NCBI GenBank assembly: GCA_026410415.1
Contig: JAPMLR010000002.1
Span: forward strand, 1 to 64,000
Direction of reading: 5' to 3'
Origin: Denitratimonas yunnanensis (SeqCode)
Lineage (GTDB): Bacteria; Pseudomonadota; Gammaproteobacteria; Xanthomonadales; Xanthomonadaceae
DNA: 64,000 nucleotides
Below, piece by piece: positions 8,718-16,919 of this stretch (the stretch's first letter is position 1; every line of letters starts with the position of its first letter). The translations under genes were made by a program, and so were the position numbers. Below the pieces are notes generated by a model. The model was not told where the DNA came from, did no database searches, and saw only the letters and a list, made by a program, of their open reading frames with translations.

Positions 8718-10124
8718 ATGTCCCTGCCTCCCGCCTTCGACGATACCCTGTTGCAGCGCTATGACCGCCCCGGTCCGCGCTACACCTCCTATCCTGCAGC
8801 CCCGCGATTCCACGAAGGATTCGGCGATCGGGAGCTGCGCGAACAGATCGTGCGCAGCAACGAGAATCCGGTGCCGAACCGAATCTCGATCTACGTGCAT
8901 GTACCGTTCTGCGAAAGCCCGTGTTTCTACTGCGGCTGCAATCGCATCATCACGCGCGATCACAGTCGCGGCGAACATTACCTGCAGATGCTGGACAGGG
9001 AGATCCGGCGCGTCGGACCCTTGTTCGACGACGACCGCGAAACCATCCAGCTGCACTTGGGCGGTGGCACCCCGAACTTCCTCACGCCAACGCAGATCGG
9101 CCGCCTGCTCGCCATGCTGAAACGACACTTCCGTTTCAGCGATGCCGCAAATCGCGACTTTTCCATCGAGCTGGACCCGCGCTTCGTCACACCCGGGGAA
9201 ATCGGCGAGCTTGCCGCGCTCGGTTTCAACCGCGCCAGCCTCGGTGTGCAGGATTTCGATCCGGTCGTGCAGGAAGCGGTGAACCGCATCCAGAGCGTCG
9301 AGCAGACGCTCGGCATCATCGAGGCCTGTCGCGCGCATGGGATGCGTTCGATCAATGTGGACCTGATCTACGGCTTGCCCAAACAAAACGTCGAGGGGTT
9401 TGCCCGCACACTCGACACCGTCCTGCAGGCGCGCCCGGATCGCCTCGCGATCTACGGTTACGCGCATCTGCCCGAACTGTTCCGCGCCCAGATCCAGCTC
9501 AAGGCAGAGGACCTGCCGCCGGCCGGCGTGCGTCTGGCGCTGCTGCGTCTGGCGATCGAGAAGCTCACCGCCGCCGGCTACGAACACATCGGCATGGACC
9601 ACTTCGCGCTGCCCGGGGACGAGCTGGCGCGCGCCCGCCACGACGGCAGCCTGCACCGCAATTTCATGGGTTACACCACCCATGCCGACACCGATCTCGT
9701 GGGTCTGGGCGTCAGCGCCATCAGCCACATCGGCGGCAGTTTCAGCCAGAACCCGCGCGACCTGCCGACGTGGGAGGCCCGTCTGCTGCACCAGCCCGAT
9801 GCGTTGCCGGTATGGCGCGGGCTGGCACTGGATGACGATGATCTGGTGCGCGCCGACGTGATTGGCCGGTTGATGTGCCTGGGCGTGGTCGACATTCCCG
9901 AGATCGAGCGCGATCACGGCATCGTGTTCGACAGCTATTTCGCCGATGCGCTGGCCCGCCTGATGCCGCTGATGGCCGATGGCCTGGTCACGGTGGATTT
10001 CGAGCGCATCCGCGCCACCGAACGCGGCCAGCTCATGCTGCGGCATCTGGCGATGTGCTTCGACGCCTACCTGCACGACCGCGCCGACGCGATGGCTCCG
10101 GCTCGGTTTTCCAAGGCGATCTGA
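8718..10124 (+). CDS. hemN: oxygen-independent coproporphyrinogen III oxidase
   Basis: The 468-residue radical-SAM enzyme decarboxylates coproporphyrinogen III to protoporphyrinogen IX without oxygen. The radical-SAM cluster motif is visible as HVPFCESPCFYCGC near residue 60 (C-x3-C-x2-C), followed by the LHLGGGTPNFL block. The N-terminal RYDRPGPRYTSYP block is diagnostic for HemN. The ATG at 8718 gives the family-standard N-terminus; there is no clear Shine-Dalgarno sequence, and the FNR box position suggests a leaderless transcript. Anaerobic induction by Anr/FNR is established for hemN in related bacteria. Confidence 0.95.
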   Translation: MSLPPAFDDTLLQRYDRPGPRYTSYPAAPRFHEGFGDRELREQIVRSNENPVPNRISIYVHVPFCESPCFYCGCNRIITRDHSRGEHYLQMLDREIRRVGPLFDDDRETIQLHLGGGTPNFLTPTQIGRLLAMLKRHFRFSDAANRDFSIELDPRFVTPGEIGELAALGFNRASLGVQDFDPVVQEAVNRIQSVEQTLGIIEACRAHGMRSINVDLIYGLPKQNVEGFARTLDTVLQARPDRLAIYGYAHLPELFRAQIQLKAEDLPPAGVRLALLRLAIEKLTAAGYEHIGMDHFALPGDELARARHDGSLHRNFMGYTTHADTDLVGLGVSAISHIGGSFSQNPRDLPTWEARLLHQPDALPVWRGLALDDDDLVRADVIGRLMCLGVVDIPEIERDHGIVFDSYFADALARLMPLMADGLVTVDFERIRATERGQLMLRHLAMCFDAYLHDRADAMAPARFSKAI

Positions 10125-10177
10125 TGCTGCCGCTATAGTGATTTGCCCACACAGGTGACGCCACATGCGATGTCATC

Positions 10178-10273
10178 ATGCTCAGGCTGGTACTGGATAC
10201 GGACGTGATGATGACTGCGTTGCAAAGCGACGCCGGTACTTCGCGCCAATTGATGTCTTCGCTGGCGCGATAG
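10178..10273 (+). pseudogene. N-terminal remnant of a PIN-domain protein
   Basis: A 31-codon frame begins MLRLVLDTDVMMTAL and continues SDAGTSRQLMSSLAR before a TAG. VLDTDVM with the first PIN-domain aspartate, and the following block, are the usual N-terminus of stand-alone PIN toxins (COG1569-like). The rest of the domain, with the other acidic residues, is missing, so it cannot be active. It lies next to a broken vapB, making this spot a small graveyard of toxin-antitoxin genes. Confidence 0.55.
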
Positions 10274-10375
10274 GCATATAGCCCCTCTGCGCGGACATGA
10301 TGCGTAACGGACTTGCGGGACAGGTCACCAGCGCAAAGCGTATGTTGTGTGACCCGTTGTGTGAGAAATCCTGCC

Positions 10376-10595
10376 ATGGCTACCAATCTTGCCCTCGATC
10401 CTGAGCTGCTCGATCACGCTTTCGCGGTGAGCGGCGAAAAGACCAGGAAGGCTGCCGTCACGAGCGCCTGAAGGAGTTCATCGCCCGACGCGAGCAGGCC
10501 CGGTTGCTGGATCTGGTGGGCAAGCCGAATGGGACGAAACCTGCGACCACAAGGCCGATCGTGCGGTGCGCGACCGCAAGCACGCCCGGACATGA
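10376..10595 (+). pseudogene. VapB-type antitoxin broken by two frameshifts
   Basis: The frame starts MATNLALDPELLDHAF and KTRKAAVTSA, typical of the COG5450/VapB antitoxins, then meets TGA at 10469. One base further the frame resumes as LKEFIARREQARLLDLVGKP, and after a second slip near 10526 as EWDETCDHKADRAVRDRK before a TGA that overlaps the vapC start (ATGA). Both slips look like the loss of one C from a CCC run. Either the antitoxin is dead beside an intact toxin or the two slips are sequencing errors. Confidence 0.7.
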
Positions 10596-11005
10596 GCGTG
10601 GTGCTGGTCGATACCAGCGTGTGGTTTTTGCTGTTTCGCAGGAACGGCCCGGCATCGGTGCCGGAGGTTGCGGCCTTGCAGCGGTTTTTGCGTGGCGAGG
10701 AATTGGTCGCCATCACCGGAGCGATTGCTCAGGAACTGATCTATGGGCTATCGGCGTCCAACGCCGCTGATGCGGTGACGCAGGCTTTGGCCGCCTTGCC
10801 CTATCTTGCCCCTGCACTGGAAGATCACCTCGCCGCCGCGCGCATGCAACGTTTGCTGCGCGCCGAAGGCATCCAGATGAGCGGTGCCGATGCACTGATC
10901 GTGCAACTGGCGCTCACCCATGATCTGCTCCTTTTGACTACCGACCGCGACTTCACGCATGCGGCCCGGCATGTGCCCTTGCGTCTGTGGACGCAGGGGC
11001 ATTGA
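10592..11005 (+). CDS. vapC: VapC-type PIN-domain toxin
   Basis: The 137-residue PIN ribonuclease keeps the four acidic residues expected for the metal site. These are the aspartate of VLVDTSVWF (about residue 7), the glutamate of AIAQELIYGL (about residue 47), the aspartate of SGADALIVQLAL (about residue 97) and the aspartate of LLTTDRDF (about residue 115). Toxins of this group cut tRNA or other RNA. The start ATG at 10592 overlaps the stop of the preceding vapB remnant. Its stop lies one base from the stop of the convergent SDR gene. With the antitoxin apparently broken, its state is a puzzle. Confidence 0.82.
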   Translation: MSVVLVDTSVWFLLFRRNGPASVPEVAALQRFLRGEELVAITGAIAQELIYGLSASNAADAVTQALAALPYLAPALEDHLAAARMQRLLRAEGIQMSGADALIVQLALTHDLLLLTTDRDFTHAARHVPLRLWTQGH

Positions 11006-11006
11006 C

Positions 11007-11825
11007 TCAATCCACGAACAGATCCGGCAGCGGTTCGAGCGAGGCATCCACCGCGTAACGGGTGAAATCGTTCACGCCGGCGTCGCGCAACACTTCTTCG
11101 TCGATCAGGAACTGGCCGGTGAAACCGCGCGCTGGGCGGATAAGCACCGCGTGCGCGGCGTCGGCGACGATCTCGGGAGTGCGGCAGCGCGGCACGTCCA
11201 CGCCGGGAATCATGTTCAGTGCATCGGTGGCGATGATGGTGCGCGGCCACAGCGCGTTGACCGCGATGCCGCTGTCGGCCAGTTCCGCGGCGAGTCCCAG
11301 GGTGACGAAGCTCATGCCCATCTTGGCAAGGGTGTAGCCGGTGTGCGGTGCCCACCATTTCGGATCGAGCGAGGGCGGCGGCGCGAGCGTGAGCACATGC
11401 GGGTTTGCGGACTTCAGCAGATGCGGCAGCGCCTTCTGGGTGCACAGGAAGGTGCCGCGCGCATTGACCTGTTGCATCAGGTCGAATCGCTTCATCGGCG
11501 TATCGGCAACACCGCGCAACCAGATCGCACTGGCGTTGTTGACGAGGATGTCGATGCCGCCGAAGCGTTCCACGGTGGCGGCGATCGCTGCCTCGACCTG
11601 TGCTTCTTCGCGGATATCGCATTGCACCGCAAGCGCTTGCCCGCCGGCGGCTTCCACCGCAGCGGCAGCCGAGTGGATGGTGCCGGGAAGTTTGGGATTG
11701 GGCACGGCGGATTTGGCCGCGATGACGACGTTGGCGCCGTCGCGCGCGGCGCGCAGCGCGATCGCCAGACCGATGCCGCGCGAGGCGCCGGTGATGAAGA
11801 GGGTCTTGCCGTGGAGCGAGGTCAT
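11007..11825 (-). CDS. short-chain dehydrogenase/reductase (HSDL2-like)
   Basis: The 272-residue classical-type SDR has the NAD(P)-binding TGASRGIG motif (about residue 13), the NNAS motif (about residue 100) and the catalytic Y-x3-K as YTLAK (about residues 168-172). The segment before the tyrosine (LTLAPPPSLDPKWWAPHTG) resembles hydroxysteroid-dehydrogenase-like protein 2, a group linked to lipid metabolism, where the usual catalytic serine region is diverged. The substrate is unknown. It is divergent from the DedA-PAP2-LssY gene across an 85-base gap. Confidence 0.85.
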   Translation of the reverse strand: MTSLHGKTLFITGASRGIGLAIALRAARDGANVVIAAKSAVPNPKLPGTIHSAAAAVEAAGGQALAVQCDIREEAQVEAAIAATVERFGGIDILVNNASAIWLRGVADTPMKRFDLMQQVNARGTFLCTQKALPHLLKSANPHVLTLAPPPSLDPKWWAPHTGYTLAKMGMSFVTLGLAAELADSGIAVNALWPRTIIATDALNMIPGVDVPRCRTPEIVADAAHAVLIRPARGFTGQFLIDEEVLRDAGVNDFTRYAVDASLEPLPDLFVD

Positions 11826-11898
11826 TGGAGCTTTACCGGGATTAAGTCATGGTCGGCCCGTCACTGTAGCGGAAGGGCGGCTGCTGCAGGTGGGCACC

Positions 11899-11904
11899 TA
11901 TAAT
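11899..11904 (+). promoter_or_regulatory. consensus -10 element giving a probable leaderless start
   Basis: TATAAT ends six bases before the ATG at 11911, so the predicted transcript start falls on the A of the start codon. No Shine-Dalgarno sequence precedes this ATG. A -35 element at 17-bp spacing is not recognisable. Confidence 0.5.
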
Positions 11905-11910
11905 CGGGCG

Positions 11911-13917
11911 ATGAATTCGCAGACACTGGACACGCTGATCGCTTGGGTCGGCCAACACCCGATCGCGGCCGGCATGGTGATCTTCCTGGTCGCATTCTGC
12001 GACGCGGTGGTGATTCTCGGCTTCCTTGTCCCCGCGATCCCGATTCTTTTCGCCATCGGCGCCTTCATCGGACTGGGCTCGCTGGATGGGCCGTACGCCA
12101 TCGTCTGCGCCGGTCTGGGAGCGTTCTGCGGCGATGGGTTGAGTTACGTGCTTGGCCGGGTTCATGGCGATCGGCTGCGTCGCATCTGGCCGTTCTCCCG
12201 GCATCCGGAGTGGCTGCCGCAGGGCGAGGCGATGTTTCGCCGTCACGGTCTCAAGAGTATCCTGATCGCGCGCTACGTCGGCGCGGTGCGTCCGCTGGTT
12301 CCGGCCATTGCCGGCATGCTGGATATGCCGGCGAAGCGCTACGTTCCGGCCAGCTTGTTGGCAGGGATGAGCTGGGGTGCGGTGTTCCTGATTCCCGGTT
12401 GGGTCTTTGGCGCCTCGATCGACCTGTTCGCTGCCGTGGCGGGGCGACTCGCCATCGTCGTGGGCGTGTTGCTGGCGTTGCTGGCCTTGATCGGATTCAC
12501 CGTCTATCAGGTCTACAAGGTGCTGGCGCCACGCACGGCGCTGTTCCTCTCGCGCCTGTTGCGCTGGTCGGTGCGGCATCCGGTGCTGGGGCGGTTTGCC
12601 GATGCGTTGATCGACCCGCGTCGGCGCGAATCGCCGTCGTTGCTGGTCATGGCAATCCTGTTGATCCTGGGCGGCTGGGCGTTCTTCACCGTGTTGCTGA
12701 TGGCGGCAGGCAACGGTGAGCCGACCCGGCTGGATCTGGCCCTGCACCATGCGATGTTCGGCCTGCGCACCCCGCTCGCCGATCGGTTGATGTCGGTGCT
12801 CGCCGGGTTCGGCGACTGGCAGGTGCTGCTGCCTGCCGCGAGCGTCGCGCTGGGCTGGTTGTGCTGGCGCAGGCGCTGGATCGCGGCCGGGCACTGGATC
12901 GCGGCGTTCGTGTTCGGTCTGGCGCTGGTGTGGGCGCTCGATGCCATGGTGCAGGTGCCGCGTCCGCCGGCGGCCGTGGCCGTGGCCGGGTTCGATTTCC
13001 CGTCCGCGCAGGTGACGATGGCCACCATCGTCTACGGTTTCTTCGCCGTGCTGATCGCGCGCGAACTGCCGGGCCGTCGCCGCGCATGGCCGTATGCGGT
13101 GGCCGGCGTGCTGGTGACGACCGTCGCGTTCGCACGGCTTTATCTGGGCGCGCACTGGCTCACCGACGTGCTGGGTGGCGTGTTCCTCGGCATCGTCTGG
13201 ATCACGGTGCTTGGCCTGGGATATCGACGTCGCGCCACGCGCTCGTTCTGGATGCGGCCGCTGGCCATCCTGTTCTATCTCAGTGTGGCGGGGTTCGGCT
13301 TCTGGCATGGGGCGCGCAGCGCCGACGAGACCCTCGCCGGTTTCGCGCCGCCGCAGGTGCGTGCCGCCATCGACGTCGGGCGCTGGTGGGATGGCGACTG
13401 GGCGAACCTGCCCGCGCGCCGCAACGAGTTCCTCACCGAGCGCGCCTGGCCGCTGAACCTGCAATATGCCGGCGACATCGACGTGTTGCGCGAGCGACTG
13501 CTCGATGCGGGTTGGGAGCCGGGTCCGCCGGCGAACCTGGAAACGGTGCTCGCCATCCTCGACAAGAACGCCACGCCGGAGACCTTGCCGGTGCTGCCGG
13601 CCTCGCATAACGGCCACGGCGACGCCTTGTTGCTCTCTCATCCCGGCCCGGCCCCGAATACCCGATTGGTGCTGCACCTGTGGTTTGCGCCTCTGGCGCT
13701 TACCCCGGGCGATGTGCCGGTATGGCAAGGCACCGCCGCACTGCTGCATTTCGGCCAGGAGTTGTCGATCTTCCAGGTGTGGCGTGTGCAGCAAGAGAGT
13801 CAGGTGGGACTGGATGTGCTGGAGAACGCACTGCCGGACCTGCCACGCAAGCGCGTGCAACGCGACGACGACCCGGGTGCGATCCTGCTGCTGCGTGGGT
13901 CTCGGGCGCAGGAGTGA
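11911..13917 (+). CDS. DedA - PAP2 phosphatase - LssY fusion membrane protein
   Basis: The 668-residue protein joins three domains. Residues about 1-200 form a DedA/SNARE-associated domain with hydrophobic helices and the FRRHGLKSILIARYVGAVRPLVPAIAGM block. Residues about 255-430 form a PAP2-type lipid phosphatase with the triad blocks VQVPRPP, DFPSAQVTM and RLYLGAHWLTDVLGG. The C-terminal region (about 470-668) matches the LssY C-terminal domain. In the PSAQ block the family usually has PSGH, so the catalytic histidine of motif 2 appears replaced by Gln. DedA proteins flip or move lipids such as undecaprenyl phosphate, and PAP2 enzymes dephosphorylate them, so an envelope-lipid role is likely. 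The start at 11911 is set by a consensus -10 element. Confidence 0.85.
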   Translation: MNSQTLDTLIAWVGQHPIAAGMVIFLVAFCDAVVILGFLVPAIPILFAIGAFIGLGSLDGPYAIVCAGLGAFCGDGLSYVLGRVHGDRLRRIWPFSRHPEWLPQGEAMFRRHGLKSILIARYVGAVRPLVPAIAGMLDMPAKRYVPASLLAGMSWGAVFLIPGWVFGASIDLFAAVAGRLAIVVGVLLALLALIGFTVYQVYKVLAPRTALFLSRLLRWSVRHPVLGRFADALIDPRRRESPSLLVMAILLILGGWAFFTVLLMAAGNGEPTRLDLALHHAMFGLRTPLADRLMSVLAGFGDWQVLLPAASVALGWLCWRRRWIAAGHWIAAFVFGLALVWALDAMVQVPRPPAAVAVAGFDFPSAQVTMATIVYGFFAVLIARELPGRRRAWPYAVAGVLVTTVAFARLYLGAHWLTDVLGGVFLGIVWITVLGLGYRRRATRSFWMRPLAILFYLSVAGFGFWHGARSADETLAGFAPPQVRAAIDVGRWWDGDWANLPARRNEFLTERAWPLNLQYAGDIDVLRERLLDAGWEPGPPANLETVLAILDKNATPETLPVLPASHNGHGDALLLSHPGPAPNTRLVLHLWFAPLALTPGDVPVWQGTAALLHFGQELSIFQVWRVQQESQVGLDVLENALPDLPRKRVQRDDDPGAILLLRGSRAQE

Positions 13918-14095
13918 AGTCGTTGCCGAGGATTCTCCGGTTGCCGCCCGTCGATGTGCCCTTCGCTCGTTCGTTCGAAGAATTCACGGGGCTCACCGGG
14001 GCCAATCCGCGACGCTGCGAGGAGCGGGTTCGCTGAAACATTGCTCGTCCGCGTCCAGTTATCATGTCGTCTTGTCACCTGGTACGACCTCTGGC

Positions 14096-14761
14096 GTGAA
14101 GATTGCCCCCATCCCCTTCCCTGAAACCGATGCCACCGTGCTCCTGCCCGGCCCGGCCGGCGTGCTGGAAACGTGCATCGAACATCCCGAGCCGGGAACG
14201 GCGCGGCGCGGCGTGGCGGTGGTGTGCCATCCGCACCCCCTGCACGGTGGCAGCATGCACAACAAAGTCGTGACGATGACGGTGCGCAGCCTGCGCGAGC
14301 TTGGTTTGACAGTGGTGCGTTTCAACTTCCGTGGCGTGGGCGAATCGACCGGGGAGTACGACGAAGGCCGTGGCGAAACGCTCGATCTCCTCGCCGTGGC
14401 CGAATGGGTCACCAAGCAACGCCCCGATGATGCGTTCTGGCTGGCCGGTTTTTCCTTCGGCAGCTACGTGGCACTGCTTGCGGCGCGGCATTTGCCGGTG
14501 AAGCAGATGATCTCCATCGCGCCGCCGGTCGGTCGCTGGGATTTTTCTGCCGCCATCGCGCCGCCGTGCCCGTGGCTGGTGGTGCAGGGCGAGGATGACG
14601 ACGTGGTCGATCCGCAGGCGGTGTTCGACTGGATCGACGCCATGGACGACAAACCCGCGCTGGTGCGCATGCCCGAAACCGGGCATTTCTTCCACCGCCG
14701 CATGATGGACCTGCGCGGCGCGATCAAGAACGGCGTGCGCGCCAACCTGCCGCCCGCGTGA
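14096..14761 (+). CDS. alpha/beta hydrolase (COG2945-like)
   Basis: The 221-residue hydrolase has the family opening VCHPHPLHGGSMHNKVV (oxyanion-hole region, about residue 43) and the RFNFRGVGESTG block. The nucleophile elbow is G-F-S-F-G-S near residue 122, with an acid D in the GEDDDVVDP block and the catalytic histidine in PETGHFFH. The natural substrate of this group is unknown; esters are likely. A GTG at 14096 is the only good in-frame start. Its TGA overlaps the GTG start of zapE (GTGA), so the two genes are probably one operon. Confidence 0.85.
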   Translation: MKIAPIPFPETDATVLLPGPAGVLETCIEHPEPGTARRGVAVVCHPHPLHGGSMHNKVVTMTVRSLRELGLTVVRFNFRGVGESTGEYDEGRGETLDLLAVAEWVTKQRPDDAFWLAGFSFGSYVALLAARHLPVKQMISIAPPVGRWDFSAAIAPPCPWLVVQGEDDDVVDPQAVFDWIDAMDDKPALVRMPETGHFFHRRMMDLRGAIKNGVRANLPPA

Positions 14762-15876
14762 CACCGCCGCTCGACCAAAGCCCGATGCGGCCGTCGCAGG
14801 CGTACCGCATCGGCGTCGACGAGGGGCGCTGGCAGTCCGATCCGGTGCAACTGGCGGTGCTCGATGAGCTCGATCGCATCCACGACGAACTGATCGACCG
14901 CAACCGCGGCGGCACCTTCGCGAAGTTGGCACGTCGTCTGCGCCGCTATACGCCGGTGCGCGGTTTGTATCTGTGGGGCGGGGTCGGGCGCGGCAAAACC
15001 TTTCTCGTCGATCTGTTTTTCGCGCATCTCGCGCTGCCGTCCAAGCGCCGCATCCATTACCACCGTTTCATGGGCGAAGTGCATGCGCGCATCCGCGCAC
15101 TCGGCCAGCATGCCGATCCGTTGGTGCAGATCGCCAGCGACTACGCCCGCGAATTCCAGCTGCTGTGCCTGGACGAATTCTTCGTCACCGACATCGGCGA
15201 TGCGATGCTGCTGGCACGCCTGCTGGAGCAGCTGTTCGCACGCGGCGTGACCCTCGTCACTACGTCCAACACCGCACCGGAAAACCTCTATCGCGATGGT
15301 TTGCAACGCGCCAGCTTCCTGCCGGCGATCATCCTGTTGCAGGCCCATTGCCGCGTGTTCGAAGTTCGCAGCGAGCGCGATTACCGGCTTCGCGCGCTGA
15401 CCCACGCCAGCGTCTGGCAGACGCCGCACGGCGACGAGGCCGAGGCCGCGCTGGCCCAGTGTTTCGCGCGACTCACCCGGGATGCGACCGTGGATGCCGA
15501 TGACGCACGCCTGGAGATCAACGCGCGGCCGATCGCCGTGCGCGAGCTGGCCGATGGCGTGGTCTGGTTCGAATTTTCCGCGTTGTGCGATGGCCCGCGC
15601 TCGGTGGCGGACTACATCGAGATTGCACGCCGTTTCCATACCGTCATCCTGTCCGGCATCCCCGCGTTCGACCGAACCAGCGAAGATGCGGCGTATCGCT
15701 TCGTGTTGCTCGTGGATGAGCTGTACGATCGCCGCGTGAAGCTCGTGGCGTCGGCGGCTGATGCGCCACATGCGCTGTACCACGGACGTCGCGTGGCACA
15801 CGCGTTCGAACGCACCGTCAGCCGTCTGACGGAGATGCAATCGGAAGAGTATCTGGCGCGGGAACACGCACCCTGA
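14758..15876 (+). CDS. zapE: AFG1-family ATPase, cell division protein ZapE
   Basis: The 372-residue P-loop ATPase has Walker A as GGVGRGKT near residue 80 and the Walker B block LLCLDEFFVTDIGDAML near residue 140. It also has the VTTSNTAPENLYRDGLQRASFLPAI sensor-1 and downstream block (shown by its parts VTTSNTAPENL and LQRASFLPAI), which is highly specific for ZapE/AFG1. ZapE binds FtsZ and helps constriction under low oxygen or high temperature. The GTG at 14758 overlaps the hydrolase stop; an ATG nine codons later is an alternative start. Confidence 0.93.
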   Translation: MTPPLDQSPMRPSQAYRIGVDEGRWQSDPVQLAVLDELDRIHDELIDRNRGGTFAKLARRLRRYTPVRGLYLWGGVGRGKTFLVDLFFAHLALPSKRRIHYHRFMGEVHARIRALGQHADPLVQIASDYAREFQLLCLDEFFVTDIGDAMLLARLLEQLFARGVTLVTTSNTAPENLYRDGLQRASFLPAIILLQAHCRVFEVRSERDYRLRALTHASVWQTPHGDEAEAALAQCFARLTRDATVDADDARLEINARPIAVRELADGVVWFEFSALCDGPRSVADYIEIARRFHTVILSGIPAFDRTSEDAAYRFVLLVDELYDRRVKLVASAADAPHALYHGRRVAHAFERTVSRLTEMQSEEYLAREHAP

Positions 15877-15886
15877 CTTCCGGTGT

Positions 15887-15915
15887 GGGCGCGATGCCTC
15901 GGCGACATCGCGCCC
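15887..15915. terminator. hairpin between convergent zapE and the IPTL-CTERM gene
   Basis: A perfect 10-bp stem (GGGCGCGATG at 15887-15896 pairing with 15906-15915) with a 9-base loop fills the 48-base gap between two converging genes. No T-run follows on either side, so if it terminates transcription it may need help from Rho. Confidence 0.6.
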
Positions 15916-15924
15916 GGTTCCACC

Positions 15925-16800
15925 TCAACGCGTGCGCAATCGCCAGATCGCCATGCCCGCGAGGGCCAGCAACAACAGCCCTAGCGCCAACGGCCGATTG
16001 GTCGGGATCGTTTTGATGCCCTCGGGCGCCCCACCGACGAACAATTCGAGCTGTTGCGGTTCCGCCGGCGTGCCGTCGATGGTGCCGTTGATGGTGACTA
16101 CATAATTGCCGCCGGGCAGACGCCCCAGATCGACCTCGGCATACGCGGGCACCGATGCGCTCAGACAGATGGCGTCTGGCGGCAGGTCGGCTTCATCCAC
16201 CCTGACATACGCATAGCTGACTGCCAGCGAGTAGCCACTGCGCGCCACCGACGTCGAAGAGGACATCTGCAAGTCGCACCCGTTGGTGAAAGCAGGAACG
16301 CGGGCCACCAGCCTGATGAAATCTTCGCTGCTGGGGTTGGCTGGGATGACTTCGGGTTGCGGAAGCGCACCGATGCCTCCGTCCCCGTCTCCCGAGACGG
16401 TGAATGAAAGCTGTTGGTCCGGATTGGCCACACCCAGCGATGTACCGCGGATCACGACGTGGTACGTGCCGGGCTCCAGCGTGCCGAGCGAGGCCGACAA
16501 CGGGAGCGGCATGGGCAGCAATACGCACGGAACCCACGGCGAACCCGGGCCACGGAGCCGGATCACGTAGTCGAGATGGAAGGTGGTGCCTTCGCGGCTG
16601 AGCGAGGTCTCGAATGGCGTATGCAGGTCGCAGCCGACGCGGCCACCGCTGGATACATGCGCGGTCAGGGTCAGTTCCTGATCCGACGTGGCCGGTTGTG
16701 GCATGACCACCGGCGGTGGAAGGTCTTCAATGGCCTGAGCAGGCATCCATGCCAACAAGGCGAGCAGTACGAAAACCCAAGTAGAACGTAACGTCGTCAT
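15925..16800 (-). CDS. secreted two-repeat protein with IPTL-CTERM tail
   Basis: The 291-residue product starts at the ATG at 16800, preceded by AAGGAG at six bases. A signal peptide (FVLLALLAWMPAQA) is followed by two related modules of about 110 residues. Each holds a CDL motif, a second cysteine about 45 residues on (VPCVLL and AICLSA), and a closing GTYHVVI / GNYVVTI strand, which suggests one disulphide-bonded Ig-like domain each. The C-terminus is IPTNRPLALGLLLLALAGMA followed by basic residues: the motif, membrane helix and RLRTR end that define the IPTL-CTERM sorting-type tail. Function unknown; a surface-anchored or processed envelope protein is likely. Confidence 0.75.
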   Translation of the reverse strand: MTTLRSTWVFVLLALLAWMPAQAIEDLPPPVVMPQPATSDQELTLTAHVSSGGRVGCDLHTPFETSLSREGTTFHLDYVIRLRGPGSPWVPCVLLPMPLPLSASLGTLEPGTYHVVIRGTSLGVANPDQQLSFTVSGDGDGGIGALPQPEVIPANPSSEDFIRLVARVPAFTNGCDLQMSSSTSVARSGYSLAVSYAYVRVDEADLPPDAICLSASVPAYAEVDLGRLPGGNYVVTINGTIDGTPAEPQQLELFVGGAPEGIKTIPTNRPLALGLLLLALAGMAIWRLRTR

Positions 16801-16919
16801 GATCAACTCCTTGCATATCAAGGGGATGCGCCATCGATTCTACGCCGGAACGGTTCGGTCTGCTGCAACCGGCATCCAGCTGGGTAATATGAATGCCCCA
16901 ACTCCTCCGGAAGCACGCC

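Noticed and set aside
11842..13860. 672-codon open frame antisense to the DedA-PAP2-LssY gene
   Set aside because: Composition is mainly Gln, Arg and His with no domain, as expected from the shadow of a GC-rich gene.
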